From NCBI GenBank assembly GCA_002695035.1, contig NZNU01000076.1, forward strand, positions 1 through 35,307: a stretch of DNA of 35,307 nucleotides. Direction: 5' to 3'. The DNA comes from Micavibrio sp. Its GTDB lineage: Bacteria > Pseudomonadota > Alphaproteobacteria > Micavibrionales > Micavibrionaceae. The first letter of the stretch is position 1, and every line of letters begins with the position of its first letter. Positions 1 through 8,019 of the stretch are shown one piece after another. The translations under genes were made by a program, and so were the position numbers. Under the pieces are notes generated by a model. The model was not told the DNA's origin, did not search any database, and saw nothing but the letters and a program-made list of their open reading frames with translations.

Positions 1-212
<212 letters not shown>

Positions 213-220
213 TTTGCATG

Positions 221-248
221 ATTTAAGAGAAAAGGGGCGTATTGTCAA
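221..248 (-). promoter_or_regulatory. Probable sigma-70 promoter of tuf
   Basis: On the minus strand there is a perfect -35 TTGACA (complement of 243-248), a 16-nt spacer, and a TTAAAT -10 (complement of 221-226, 4 of 6 matches). It is the best promoter match in the gap between tuf and the 404-946 gene, and it points at tuf. It implies a leader of about 145 nt. Confidence 0.6.
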
Positions 249-403
249 CCCCGCTTTATAAGAAAAACTTGGCTCTAAAAGCATTATGCGACACAGAAAA
301 ATCACCTTGAGAAGCTTCTTTTTACAGTCATATATTATTTTACCATTTATAAATCTAAAGTGATTATTCTTAATACTGAAAACACCTATAAAACAGGGAT
401 GTG

Positions 404-946
404 ATGCTAATGGCTTTGTTTGGACTTTTTAACAGGAAAACAGACAGGGAAATCGTACCCTTTAAAAGACAAAAATCTTTTAAAGACATTGTTAATGACA
501 TGCGCGGCATTATCATCCGGGCGGACTGGAGAGATGAATATCAACCTGATGAAGGTGAAACAGGTGTAACCGCACCTGATAAAATTACAGAATTAAACGG
601 TTTCAAAAACGATGCCCGACATCACATTATAGGCAAGTTCGAGGCTATTGAACGGCGCTTGGCCCAAGATGTATTGATGGATGCTCCCAGTCACGATGAG
701 ATTTGCAAAATGCTTACAGATCTTGCCTATGAACAAAACAGATCAAGTGCCGGCCCTTTTTTAAGAAGTATTGCCATTGAAATGCGCGACACGATGTTCC
801 CGGATTACATTGAAAATTTGCTGAGGCGATCATTTGTAGACGCTGATGGTCAGGAAATAAAAGCAGCCGCAACTAAGACCAGAGACCTCGAGAGCGCAGG
901 CCAACGACCTTTGGCGAATCCGACTAGCCTGTTTCGAAATCACTGA
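404..946 (+). CDS. Hypothetical protein, unrecognised
   Basis: Encodes about 180 residues, soluble and charged, with no signal peptide or membrane segment. The start is uncertain: GTG 401, ATG 404 or ATG 410 are all in frame. An AGGGA at 395-399 favours 404 or 410. The C-terminal 30 residues look low in secondary structure. I do not recognise a family or catalytic motif. The middle (residues about 60-130) is likely helical, with regularly spaced hydrophobics. It is isolated: tuf diverges to the left, and tRNA-Gly and divL run toward it from the right. It interrupts the usual closeness of tRNA-Gly(TCC) and tuf, so it may be a lineage-specific insertion. Confidence 0.6.
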   Translation: MLMALFGLFNRKTDREIVPFKRQKSFKDIVNDMRGIIIRADWRDEYQPDEGETGVTAPDKITELNGFKNDARHHIIGKFEAIERRLAQDVLMDAPSHDEICKMLTDLAYEQNRSSAGPFLRSIAIEMRDTMFPDYIENLLRRSFVDADGQEIKAAATKTRDLESAGQRPLANPTSLFRNH

Positions 947-1224
947 CCTCTTAAGGTTTAGGTGAATTCACATCATTATCAGGAGTTTTGCCTACATCTA
1001 AACTAAGCTTATATTCGTTCTGATCTATGGACCTTATGGATTTTTCCGTAAAGACAATAAAAACAGTGCTGCAATATTTGCATCAAATAAGGCAAAAACA
1101 TTTATGGTAGAGGCTCCTTTGGAGCGGGTGATGGGAATCGAACCCCAGGTTTTTCATCTGCGTGGGTTCGATACTGCCCTTGCTGGTTCACGGCTTTAGG
1201 ATAATGGGGAGACTTCTTTTCCTT
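947..1224. other. Non-coding gap holding a truncated tRNA-Gly copy
   Basis: No credible gene is present. The right part (1115-1219) holds the partial duplicate of the tRNA-Gly 3' end described separately. The plus strand near 1160-1173 also carries a short inverted match (CGTGGGTTCGAT) to the tRNA T-arm. The rest, 947-1114, shows nothing I can interpret. Confidence 0.5.
1115..1145 (-). repeat. 31-bp direct repeat of tRNA-Gly 3' end (copy 1, att-like)
   Basis: Positions 1115-1145 are identical to 1220-1250. The second copy covers the last 26 nt of tRNA-Gly (CCA end, 3' acceptor strand, part of the T-arm) plus 5 nt of downstream flank. The match stops inside the T-arm, so copy 1 cannot be a functional tRNA. 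A duplicated tRNA 3' end lying downstream of the intact gene is the geometry left by site-specific integrases. Only 74 bp separate the copies, so any element has been lost. Confidence 0.7.
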
Positions 1225-1298
1225 TGGAGCGGGTGATGGGAATCGAACCCACGTAACTAGCTTGGAAGGCTAGGGCTTTACCATTAAGCTACACCCGC
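1225..1298 (-). tRNA. glyT: tRNA-Gly (anticodon TCC)
   Basis: The minus strand folds fully: acceptor GCGGGTG/CACCCGC, D-stem GCTT/AAGC, anticodon stem CTAGC/GCTAG with loop CTTCCAA (anticodon TCC, complement of 1264-1266), T-arm with loop TTCGATT, discriminator U, and encoded CCA. Length is 74 nt with CCA. It reads GGA codons (and GGG by wobble). It lies between divL and tuf, all on the minus strand. Confidence 0.96.
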
Positions 1299-1366
1299 GA
1301 TTTTTGTCCAAAGAACAAGAATAAATATCACTAAAAGGACTCGGCCATAAAATCAAGTGCTTTTTA

Positions 1367-3652
1367 CTATTCACTTTTATCAGGGAAAGTCAGTGTTACG
1401 GTTGTACCTTTGCCATCGCTGCTCGCCAGTCGGATATCGGCATCATGCAATTCTATAATATTTTTAACGAGAGATAGCCCCAACCCGGCACCGGGCGTTT
1501 GTTCCGCGCCTGTCCCGCTTGTAATTTTTTCGAAAGGTTTAAAAGCGCGCTCAATATCGCTATCGGATATCCCGCTTCCTGTATCGATGACAGAAATGAC
1601 TACCATATCGGTAACGCGTGTAGCGCGCACGGTTATCTGCCCTTTTTCAGGTGTGTGTTTAATGGCATTTCTGAGTAAATGCATCATAACCTGTTTCAGT
1701 CTCTGTTTATCAGCGTATATCTGGCCGGCTTTTTCTTCGACATCAAAATTCAAAGCAATCTGTTTACCGCGGGCCCATTCTTCACCCAGGGTTGTTACGG
1801 GCTGTAAGACGTCCCTGACATCGACCATGGTTTTATGAAGCTCTAAGATACCTGCTTCTATACTTGTCAGGTCGAGAATATCATCAATTAACTGTTTCAG
1901 CTGTACACCCGCTGCACCAATGTCGCGTGTGTAGTCTTTTTGCCTGTCATTGAGCGGCCCGAAAAATTCCCCGGATAGCATTTCGTTGAAACCGATAATG
2001 GCATTGAGGGGTGTGCGAAGCTGGTAAGACACATTTGCCAAAAATTCTGTTTTAAGGCGTTCGGCTGTTTCAAGCGCGCGGTTTTTATCGCGCAGGGCCT
2101 GTTCCATACTCATGGAGTCGGTTATATCTGTATAGGTGAACAAACTTCCCCCATCCGGCAACGGCACAGCTGCGAATGAGAGTATTTTGCCGTCATTTCT
2201 GCGGATGACAGCCGTTTCCGTATCACGGTTTTGGAGAATTGAGAGAAGCGTCTCACGCCGTCTTTCCCATTCATCTTCTGTATAGAATTTTTGGAATTTT
2301 GATCCGAGCTGGGTCAGATGAGGTTCTCGTTCGAGGTCTTCCGGGTTTAAATTCCAGATATCAGCATATGTTGGGTTCCAGAGTTTTATACGCCCATCAC
2401 TACCATAAACAACCACGCCCTCACTCAGGTTATTAAGGGTTTCACGTTGAACGGCTATGAGCGTATTGTAAGATGATTCAAGTTCCAGATTGCTGGTAAC
2501 GTCTTCAAAAATAAGCATCAGCCCGCCAGATGGATTTGGAATCGTCTGGCAGCGCAATACAGTGCCATCGGGCAATACGATCATATCGGTTTGCGGGTTC
2601 AGAAGTTTGGTAAAGCGATCCAGCCAATCCTGTTTGTACATCCTGAAATCTGCTTGTTCCGGCAGTCGACGGGTTTCGCGCAGTTTTTCCAGAACCTCCC
2701 CAAATTTTGGGCGACCATTGAGCCATGCCTCTTCCAATCCCCAGAGATTGGCGTAAGCGGCGTTAAAGAAAGAAAGTCTTTGATGCTCATCAAATAATGC
2801 GACTGCAGCCTGCATGTTTTCAAGAAGGGCGTGATACCCGGCCATGGTTCGTTTTGCGCTGGCATCCGCCTCTTCTGCGGCTGTTTTGTCTTGAAAAATG
2901 GCTAGAGTTTTGTCCTGTTCTTCCAGATAAGTAAATTCTATCTCAAAGCGCCGCCGTTTTCCCCCGATCACCGTATAGGCATCCAGGCTTTCTTCGGATT
3001 GGTTTTCTCCATCTACATAATCTTGCAAATCTATTTTTTTCTTCAAGCCTATGGATTTGAGAGAGAGGATAAGCTGCTCTTCCAGTGCTTTTTCCGGGTC
3101 GGTTGAAAAAAGTCGAGCATAAGCATCGTTACACCATAAAAGTTTGCCCCTCCCGCAAAAGGCCGCTACCGGTGTATCAATGGATTTAAGGGTTTCATTA
3201 AAGAAAACGGCATCTTCCTTATCCTGAGATGCTTTCTCTTTCAGTGCTTTTTTCTCTACATAAGCCTCTGTTACGTTTTCGATCCAAAGAATATTAAGGT
3301 CTCTATCTGAGTCATTTTTCTTACATAAAGATAGTTTGAGGTACTGATTATTTGTTGTCTGTACGACGCTCTCGCTGTGATTTCCAAGCTTGAGCTTTTC
3401 CAGAGAATTTCTAAAAATCTCTTTTGATCCCGGCGTGAAATCCCGGCTTATATCATCAGGTTGTTTGATGCTGCCAAGCCCGAACTCTTCCGGAAGCTCT
3501 TCGCTATATTCAAATACGCCTTTATCACCCCAGGCGATATACATGAGAGGCGCACATTCCAGAAATGCGCGTATGTCCTGCCTGTATTTATCGCGGCGGG
3601 ATCCACCAAGACATTCTAAAAAACTTTTTATTTTGTGACCTTCGGAGCTCAT
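1367..3652 (-). CDS. divL: DivL-type PAS sensor kinase with tyrosine in the H-box
   Basis: A soluble multi-PAS protein (PAS-like units through about residues 60-520) followed by a HisKA-type dimerisation helix and a HATPase_c domain. The H-box reads FLANVSYQLRTPL: the phosphoacceptor His is Tyr (codon TAC, complement of 2024-2026, residue 543 with this start). Caulobacter DivL has Tyr550 in a 769-residue protein and works as an allosteric regulator in the CckA-DivK-CtrA cell-cycle pathway. N-, G1- and G2-boxes are present (HLLRNAIKHT, VIDTGSGIS, GAGLGLSLV). I start at ATG 3652 (761 residues), with a GGA about 8 nt upstream. The longer frame to 3775 would run through the divergent tsaE start. 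It is divergent from tsaE across 110 bp, where regulatory sites for both must lie. The DivL assignment rests on the Tyr H-box, architecture and length. Confidence 0.85.
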   Translation of the reverse strand: MSSEGHKIKSFLECLGGSRRDKYRQDIRAFLECAPLMYIAWGDKGVFEYSEELPEEFGLGSIKQPDDISRDFTPGSKEIFRNSLEKLKLGNHSESVVQTTNNQYLKLSLCKKNDSDRDLNILWIENVTEAYVEKKALKEKASQDKEDAVFFNETLKSIDTPVAAFCGRGKLLWCNDAYARLFSTDPEKALEEQLILSLKSIGLKKKIDLQDYVDGENQSEESLDAYTVIGGKRRRFEIEFTYLEEQDKTLAIFQDKTAAEEADASAKRTMAGYHALLENMQAAVALFDEHQRLSFFNAAYANLWGLEEAWLNGRPKFGEVLEKLRETRRLPEQADFRMYKQDWLDRFTKLLNPQTDMIVLPDGTVLRCQTIPNPSGGLMLIFEDVTSNLELESSYNTLIAVQRETLNNLSEGVVVYGSDGRIKLWNPTYADIWNLNPEDLEREPHLTQLGSKFQKFYTEDEWERRRETLLSILQNRDTETAVIRRNDGKILSFAAVPLPDGGSLFTYTDITDSMSMEQALRDKNRALETAERLKTEFLANVSYQLRTPLNAIIGFNEMLSGEFFGPLNDRQKDYTRDIGAAGVQLKQLIDDILDLTSIEAGILELHKTMVDVRDVLQPVTTLGEEWARGKQIALNFDVEEKAGQIYADKQRLKQVMMHLLRNAIKHTPEKGQITVRATRVTDMVVISVIDTGSGISDSDIERAFKPFEKITSGTGAEQTPGAGLGLSLVKNIIELHDADIRLASSDGKGTTVTLTFPDKSE

Positions 3653-3762
3653 TTCAGTCCAGTTTAGTAGTGCCAGCGCAAATCGGCAAGATGCAAATTC
3701 AAGTTTATAATAGTTAAAAATATTTGATAAAGACTGTCCTATAAGCGTATGTTTTTTAGGAC

Positions 3763-4182
3763 ATGGATAAAACATATATATGCCAAAATGAAAAAGATAC
3801 CTGCGACACAGCTATAAAAATTGCAGAGACCTTAAAAGGTGGCGACATTATATTTCTGGAAGGGACGCTGGGTGCGGGTAAGACCGTTTTTGCCCGGGCA
3901 CTGATCAGGGCATTATGCAGCGATTCTGAGCTGACCGTGCCGAGCCCGACATTCACATTGTTGCAAACCTATCCTTACGAAAGAGGAGAGATATGGCATT
4001 TTGATCTTTATCGCTTGAAAGATCCGGAGGAGATATTTGAGCTGGGCTGGGAGGATTTTGGAGGCAATGATATTGCCCTTATCGAATGGCCGTCACGGCT
4101 CGAACACCTGAAACCCGGCGAAGTTATTAGTATATGTATAGAGATAAAAGGTGATGTGAGACATATTCATGTTGCGCCCTGA
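3763..4182 (+). CDS. tsaE: tRNA threonylcarbamoyladenosine biosynthesis ATPase TsaE
   Basis: A 139-residue P-loop protein of usual TsaE size. TsaE is the ATPase partner of TsaB-TsaD in forming t6A37 of ANN-decoding tRNAs. The Walker A is EGTLGAGKT (residues 33-41). The family-typical stretch PSPTFTLLQTY follows, then HFDLYRL and the C-terminal IEWPSRL motif. The ATG at 3763 has AGGA only 1-2 nt upstream, inside a short inverted repeat (3736-3741 with 3757-3762). There is no other in-frame ATG nearby, so spacing is poor and translation may be modest. It heads a same-strand run with murU, addB and addA. Confidence 0.93.
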   Translation: MDKTYICQNEKDTCDTAIKIAETLKGGDIIFLEGTLGAGKTVFARALIRALCSDSELTVPSPTFTLLQTYPYERGEIWHFDLYRLKDPEEIFELGWEDFGGNDIALIEWPSRLEHLKPGEVISICIEIKGDVRHIHVAP

Positions 4183-4264
4183 TAAGTGCAGTGTTGAGAT
4201 TGGGCGTATATCAGATTATGTTGGGCAATGACCGGATTTTTTACAGGAAAGATATAAAAAGCAA

Positions 4265-5011
4265 ATGACAGAAATGATTGATACAGCCTTTATACTGGCA
4301 GCGGGTTTTGGGAAAAGATTGCGTCCCTATACGGACACCCTGCCGAAACCGATGGTGCCTGTTGCCGGAAAAGCAGTGATCGATCACATATTGGAAAAGC
4401 TTGTTAAAAGCGGAGTTCAACGTGTTGTCGTGAATTTGCATCATAAAGGCGATGTTTTAAAGGAGCATCTTTCCAAAAGGCAGGATATTGAAATCATCTT
4501 TTCCGAAGAAGAAGAGCTGCTTGAAACGGGTGGCGGTATACAGCATGGCCTACCCCTTATAGGTGATAAACCTTTTTTTATCGTTAATGGTGACGCCTTC
4601 TGGGATGACGCCGGAAGCGACACAGCCTTCACAAGATTGTCGGATATGTGGGTCAATCTGGGTGATAAAGTGGATCTTATCCTTTTGTTACAGCCAGTAT
4701 CAGAGATGAAGCTGACAAAAGGTGTCGGGGATTACGATTTCGTAGAAGATGGTGAAGGTCGCATAACCCGTGATAAATCCCAAAAAGGTGACTATATGTT
4801 TGCAGGTGTGCGCGTGTGCCATCCCCGCCTTTTTGATGGTGCGCCCGGCGGAAGATACTCTTTCCTTCATTTAATGGACAAAGCAGATGAGCTGCAAAAG
4901 CTTTACGGACTTGAACATAAAGGGGGCTGGCATCATATTTCCACACCCGAAGAGTTGAAGGCCGTAGAGGAGGTCTATACATCAGGCATGGAAAACGGAA
5001 CTGAGGGATGA
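4265..5011 (+). CDS. murU: MurNAc-1-phosphate uridylyltransferase (MurU-like nucleotidyltransferase)
   Basis: 248 residues of the sugar-nucleotidyltransferase fold. The N-terminal signature is AAGFGKRLRPYTDTLPKPM (residues 12-30), followed by PVAGKAVIDH; FIVNGDAFWDD carries the metal-binding Asp. In the alphaproteobacterial and Pseudomonas peptidoglycan-recycling route, MurU makes UDP-MurNAc from MurNAc-1-P supplied by the kinase AmgK. The gene order tsaE-amgK-murU-addB-addA is common in alphaproteobacteria. Here the 82 bp after tsaE hold no amgK. The stop overlaps the addB start by 4 bp (ATGA at 5008-5011). A broader GlmU/RfbA-like role cannot be excluded without the kinase. Confidence 0.75.
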   Translation: MTEMIDTAFILAAGFGKRLRPYTDTLPKPMVPVAGKAVIDHILEKLVKSGVQRVVVNLHHKGDVLKEHLSKRQDIEIIFSEEEELLETGGGIQHGLPLIGDKPFFIVNGDAFWDDAGSDTAFTRLSDMWVNLGDKVDLILLLQPVSEMKLTKGVGDYDFVEDGEGRITRDKSQKGDYMFAGVRVCHPRLFDGAPGGRYSFLHLMDKADELQKLYGLEHKGGWHHISTPEELKAVEEVYTSGMENGTEG

Positions 5012-8000
5012 GCAAAGAGCTTTCCGTTTATACAATTCCACCTACGGTCAAATTCCTGGATATATTGGCCAAAGGAATCATAAAGCGATACGGGGAAACT
5101 GATTTTCTTTCAGATGTCAGGATATTATTACCGACGCGCCGTGCTGCCAGAAATTTACAGGATGCTTTTCTCAACTTATCTTCAGGAAAACCTCTGATCC
5201 TTCCTCAATTGTCCTCGTTAGGTGATGTAGATGCTGATGAAATAGGTTTCATGGATGCCGGGATGGCTGAACGCTTTCATGAAATTCCTCCTGCGATATC
5301 ACCCCTCCAGCGACAGATTTTGTTGAGTAAGCTGGTTAAGGGGGTGTCACCTTTTGTAATGTCAGAGTCACATGCGTATATGATGGCAGGCCCACTGGCT
5401 CGCCTGATAGATCAGGTTCATACTGAAGATACGAGCTTTGATAAATTAGAGGGGCTGATTGATGATCCCGAACTGTCCAACCAATGGGGAATCAGCCTTA
5501 AGTTTTTAAATATTTTGAAAGATATGTGGCCCGCCATTTTAGAGCAGCGCGGAGTGATTGATCCCGCCGACAGGCGAAAGCGGTTGATGAAGGCGCAAAT
5601 TGAATTGTGGCAAAAATCACCCCCCAAAACACCTGTTATCGCGGCTGGATCTACGGGGTCTATCCCTGTCACGTCCGAACTGCTTAAGGTGGTTGCCGGA
5701 TTGCCGCAAGGGGAAATTATCCTGCCCGGTCTTGACTTGACACTGGATAACGAGGCCTGGGACGAGATAAAAGAAGGCCATCCCCAATATACCCTTAAAA
5801 ACCTTATCCTGTCCCTGAATATACCGCGTGTACGCGTCCAGAACTGGCCAGAATGCAGGGATGAGACAGAATGCGAAACAGCCGCACGGGATATTTTATG
5901 GCGTGAAGTCATGCGTCCGGCTGAAACGACCGGCGCATGGACATCCGGTGAGATTGAAATCCCGGCTAATGCGACGGAAGGCCTTAGCTTATTGGAGGCA
6001 GAAAGTTCAGAAGAAGAGGCGCATACTATCGCCCTTATACTTCGTCACGCGCTTGAGCGTGATAAATCTGTCACCGCGGCACTTGTCACACCTGATCGTG
6101 TTTTGGCCGAACGTGTTCAATCCAGCTTGCGGCGCTGGAACATAGAAATTGATGACTCGGCCGGGAGACCCCTTACCTCCACACCACGAGGACGCTTTAT
6201 CCTCACGGTTTTACAGCTTGCGTTTGAAAACATGTCGCCTGTTGCCTTGCTTGCGTTGCTGGAAGATAATTTAAGCGGGTTTGGCTATGAGCGCAGGCGA
6301 TTTGAAGGTGTAAAGAAGCAAATTACAAGCAGCAATATTCTGAGAGGAAGCTGGACGGATACCTCCTTTACCGCGTTGCTGGAGGATGAGGAGCTGGACA
6401 TATCGGTTAAAGAGTTTTTAAGTCACCTGCACCAGAAAGTCGTACCGTTAAAAGCCCTCATGCAACAGGAAACCGTACCCTTTAAACGCCTTGTTGAGGA
6501 ACATTTAAAGCTATGTGAATTCATCGCCGGTTCAGATACGGAAGAAGGGGCAAGCCTGTTATGGCGCGGTGAGGATGGTGAGGAAGCCGCCAGATTATTC
6601 AGGGGTGTATTGGAAGATAGCGGCAGCCTGGCCAAAGATGCCGCCCATACAGATTTTGAGTCTGCTCATACATACAAGGTTTTCCTTGAAAGTATTATGG
6701 CGGCAACACCCGTACGCCCGGCCTATGGTACGCATCCGCGGCTTGCCATATTGGGGCAGTTGGAAGCCCGCCTTATTCAGGCAGATATACTGGTTCTTGG
6801 AAGCTTGAATGAAGAAACCTGGCCTCCGCTCGTTACAAATGATCCATGGATGTCGCGGCGTATGCGGATGAATATGTCACTCCCGACACCTGAGCGCGCC
6901 ATTACGCTGAGTGCGCATGATTTTGTTCAGGGCGCAAGTGCGCGTGACGTATACATGACACGCTCCAAGAAAAACGGTGGTGTGCCAACTGTACCTGCGC
7001 GCTGGTTGCAAAGGCTAAATACGATAGTTACTTCACATGGCCTTTCTGATCCGAAGGAGAAGGGGCAGGGTTATCTGGAGTATGCAAGGCGTTTTAATCG
7101 CGCTGATGAAGATACCTTGCCCCCTTTGAAACCACCGAATCCGGTACCCCCCTTGTCCGTACGTCCCACGACGTTTAGTGCGACTTCGTTAGAGCTTCTT
7201 ATGCGTGACCCGTATGCGCTGTATGCTAAGAAAATTCTAAAACTTAAACCTCTCGATCCGTTGGAAGAAGAAAAGGGCCCGAAAGAAAAAGGGCAGGTGT
7301 TACACGACATATTTCACAAATTCTTATTGGAAACAGGGGATCAGAGCGCATTGGGTAATGATGCGCTGGATACTTTATTACAAATCGGCAGGAATGAACT
7401 GGCTCTTCATATAGAAGACCCTTCACTATGGGTCAGCTGGTGGCCCAGATTTGAAAATCTCGCCATAAGTTTTGTTGATGAAGAGCGGAAATGGCGCGAT
7501 GAGGGGTATAGCTTTGTCGCGGGAGAAACAGAAGGAAGCGCGATGAGGGGTCGCTTTACTTTGACCGCACGGGCTGACCGCATAGATCGTGACAGAAATG
7601 GAAAATATGCAGTCATTGATTACAAAACAAGCTCAACCACAATTAGCCCCAAAGATGTACAGGCCGGATTTTCTCCGCAGCTTACCGTTGCCGGTATAAT
7701 CTTGCATCCCGAAACCGAGGGCGGATTTCCAAAACTAAAGGATCAGGAAAGTTCATATCTCGGCTATTGGCATCTGACCGGAGGGCAAAAAAACCCGCTC
7801 GTTAAAAAATCTGTCGATACAGGCAAAGGTGTTTCGGTCGAAAATATTATAGAAGATGGCTTACAAGGTGTTTTGAAGGTACTTGAAAACTATGATGATC
7901 CTGAAAGGGGGTATCCTTCGCTCCCGTTTGCCGGGTACGAACCGCGATATCAGGAGTATGAACATTTGGCCCGCGTGCTGGAATGGCGATCCGCAGATGA

Positions 8001-8019
8001 CAGCGAGGCAGCGGCATGA
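5008..8019 (+). CDS. addB: Double-strand break repair protein AddB
   Basis: 1003 residues, the usual alphaproteobacterial AddB length. AddB pairs with AddA to process double-strand DNA ends for RecA loading. The N-terminal region starts ILLPTRRAARNLQDAFL with no Walker A, as expected for alphaproteobacterial AddB. The C-terminal RecB-like nuclease domain (about residues 730-960) shows FSATSLELLMRDPYALYA, GQVLHDIFHKFL and RADRID followed by VIDYKTSS, the D-x-K nuclease motif. It overlaps murU by 4 bp and addA by 4 bp (ATGA at 8016-8019), so translation of murU, addB and addA is coupled. It looks intact. Confidence 0.93.
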   Translation: MSKELSVYTIPPTVKFLDILAKGIIKRYGETDFLSDVRILLPTRRAARNLQDAFLNLSSGKPLILPQLSSLGDVDADEIGFMDAGMAERFHEIPPAISPLQRQILLSKLVKGVSPFVMSESHAYMMAGPLARLIDQVHTEDTSFDKLEGLIDDPELSNQWGISLKFLNILKDMWPAILEQRGVIDPADRRKRLMKAQIELWQKSPPKTPVIAAGSTGSIPVTSELLKVVAGLPQGEIILPGLDLTLDNEAWDEIKEGHPQYTLKNLILSLNIPRVRVQNWPECRDETECETAARDILWREVMRPAETTGAWTSGEIEIPANATEGLSLLEAESSEEEAHTIALILRHALERDKSVTAALVTPDRVLAERVQSSLRRWNIEIDDSAGRPLTSTPRGRFILTVLQLAFENMSPVALLALLEDNLSGFGYERRRFEGVKKQITSSNILRGSWTDTSFTALLEDEELDISVKEFLSHLHQKVVPLKALMQQETVPFKRLVEEHLKLCEFIAGSDTEEGASLLWRGEDGEEAARLFRGVLEDSGSLAKDAAHTDFESAHTYKVFLESIMAATPVRPAYGTHPRLAILGQLEARLIQADILVLGSLNEETWPPLVTNDPWMSRRMRMNMSLPTPERAITLSAHDFVQGASARDVYMTRSKKNGGVPTVPARWLQRLNTIVTSHGLSDPKEKGQGYLEYARRFNRADEDTLPPLKPPNPVPPLSVRPTTFSATSLELLMRDPYALYAKKILKLKPLDPLEEEKGPKEKGQVLHDIFHKFLLETGDQSALGNDALDTLLQIGRNELALHIEDPSLWVSWWPRFENLAISFVDEERKWRDEGYSFVAGETEGSAMRGRFTLTARADRIDRDRNGKYAVIDYKTSSTTISPKDVQAGFSPQLTVAGIILHPETEGGFPKLKDQESSYLGYWHLTGGQKNPLVKKSVDTGKGVSVENIIEDGLQGVLKVLENYDDPERGYPSLPFAGYEPRYQEYEHLARVLEWRSADDSEAAA

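Noticed and set aside
1115-1219. Second tRNA gene beside tRNA-Gly
   Set aside because: Only the 3' 26 nt match; no D-arm, anticodon stem or acceptor partner can be drawn, so it is a fragment.
3653-3775. 41-residue N-terminal extension of the DivL-type kinase
   Set aside because: It would overlap the tsaE start on the other strand; a start at 3652 has a GGA ahead of it and gives a length close to Caulobacter DivL.
5418-5912. 164-codon open frame antisense to addB
   Set aside because: Shadow of a well-supported coding region; no recognisable domain or start signal.
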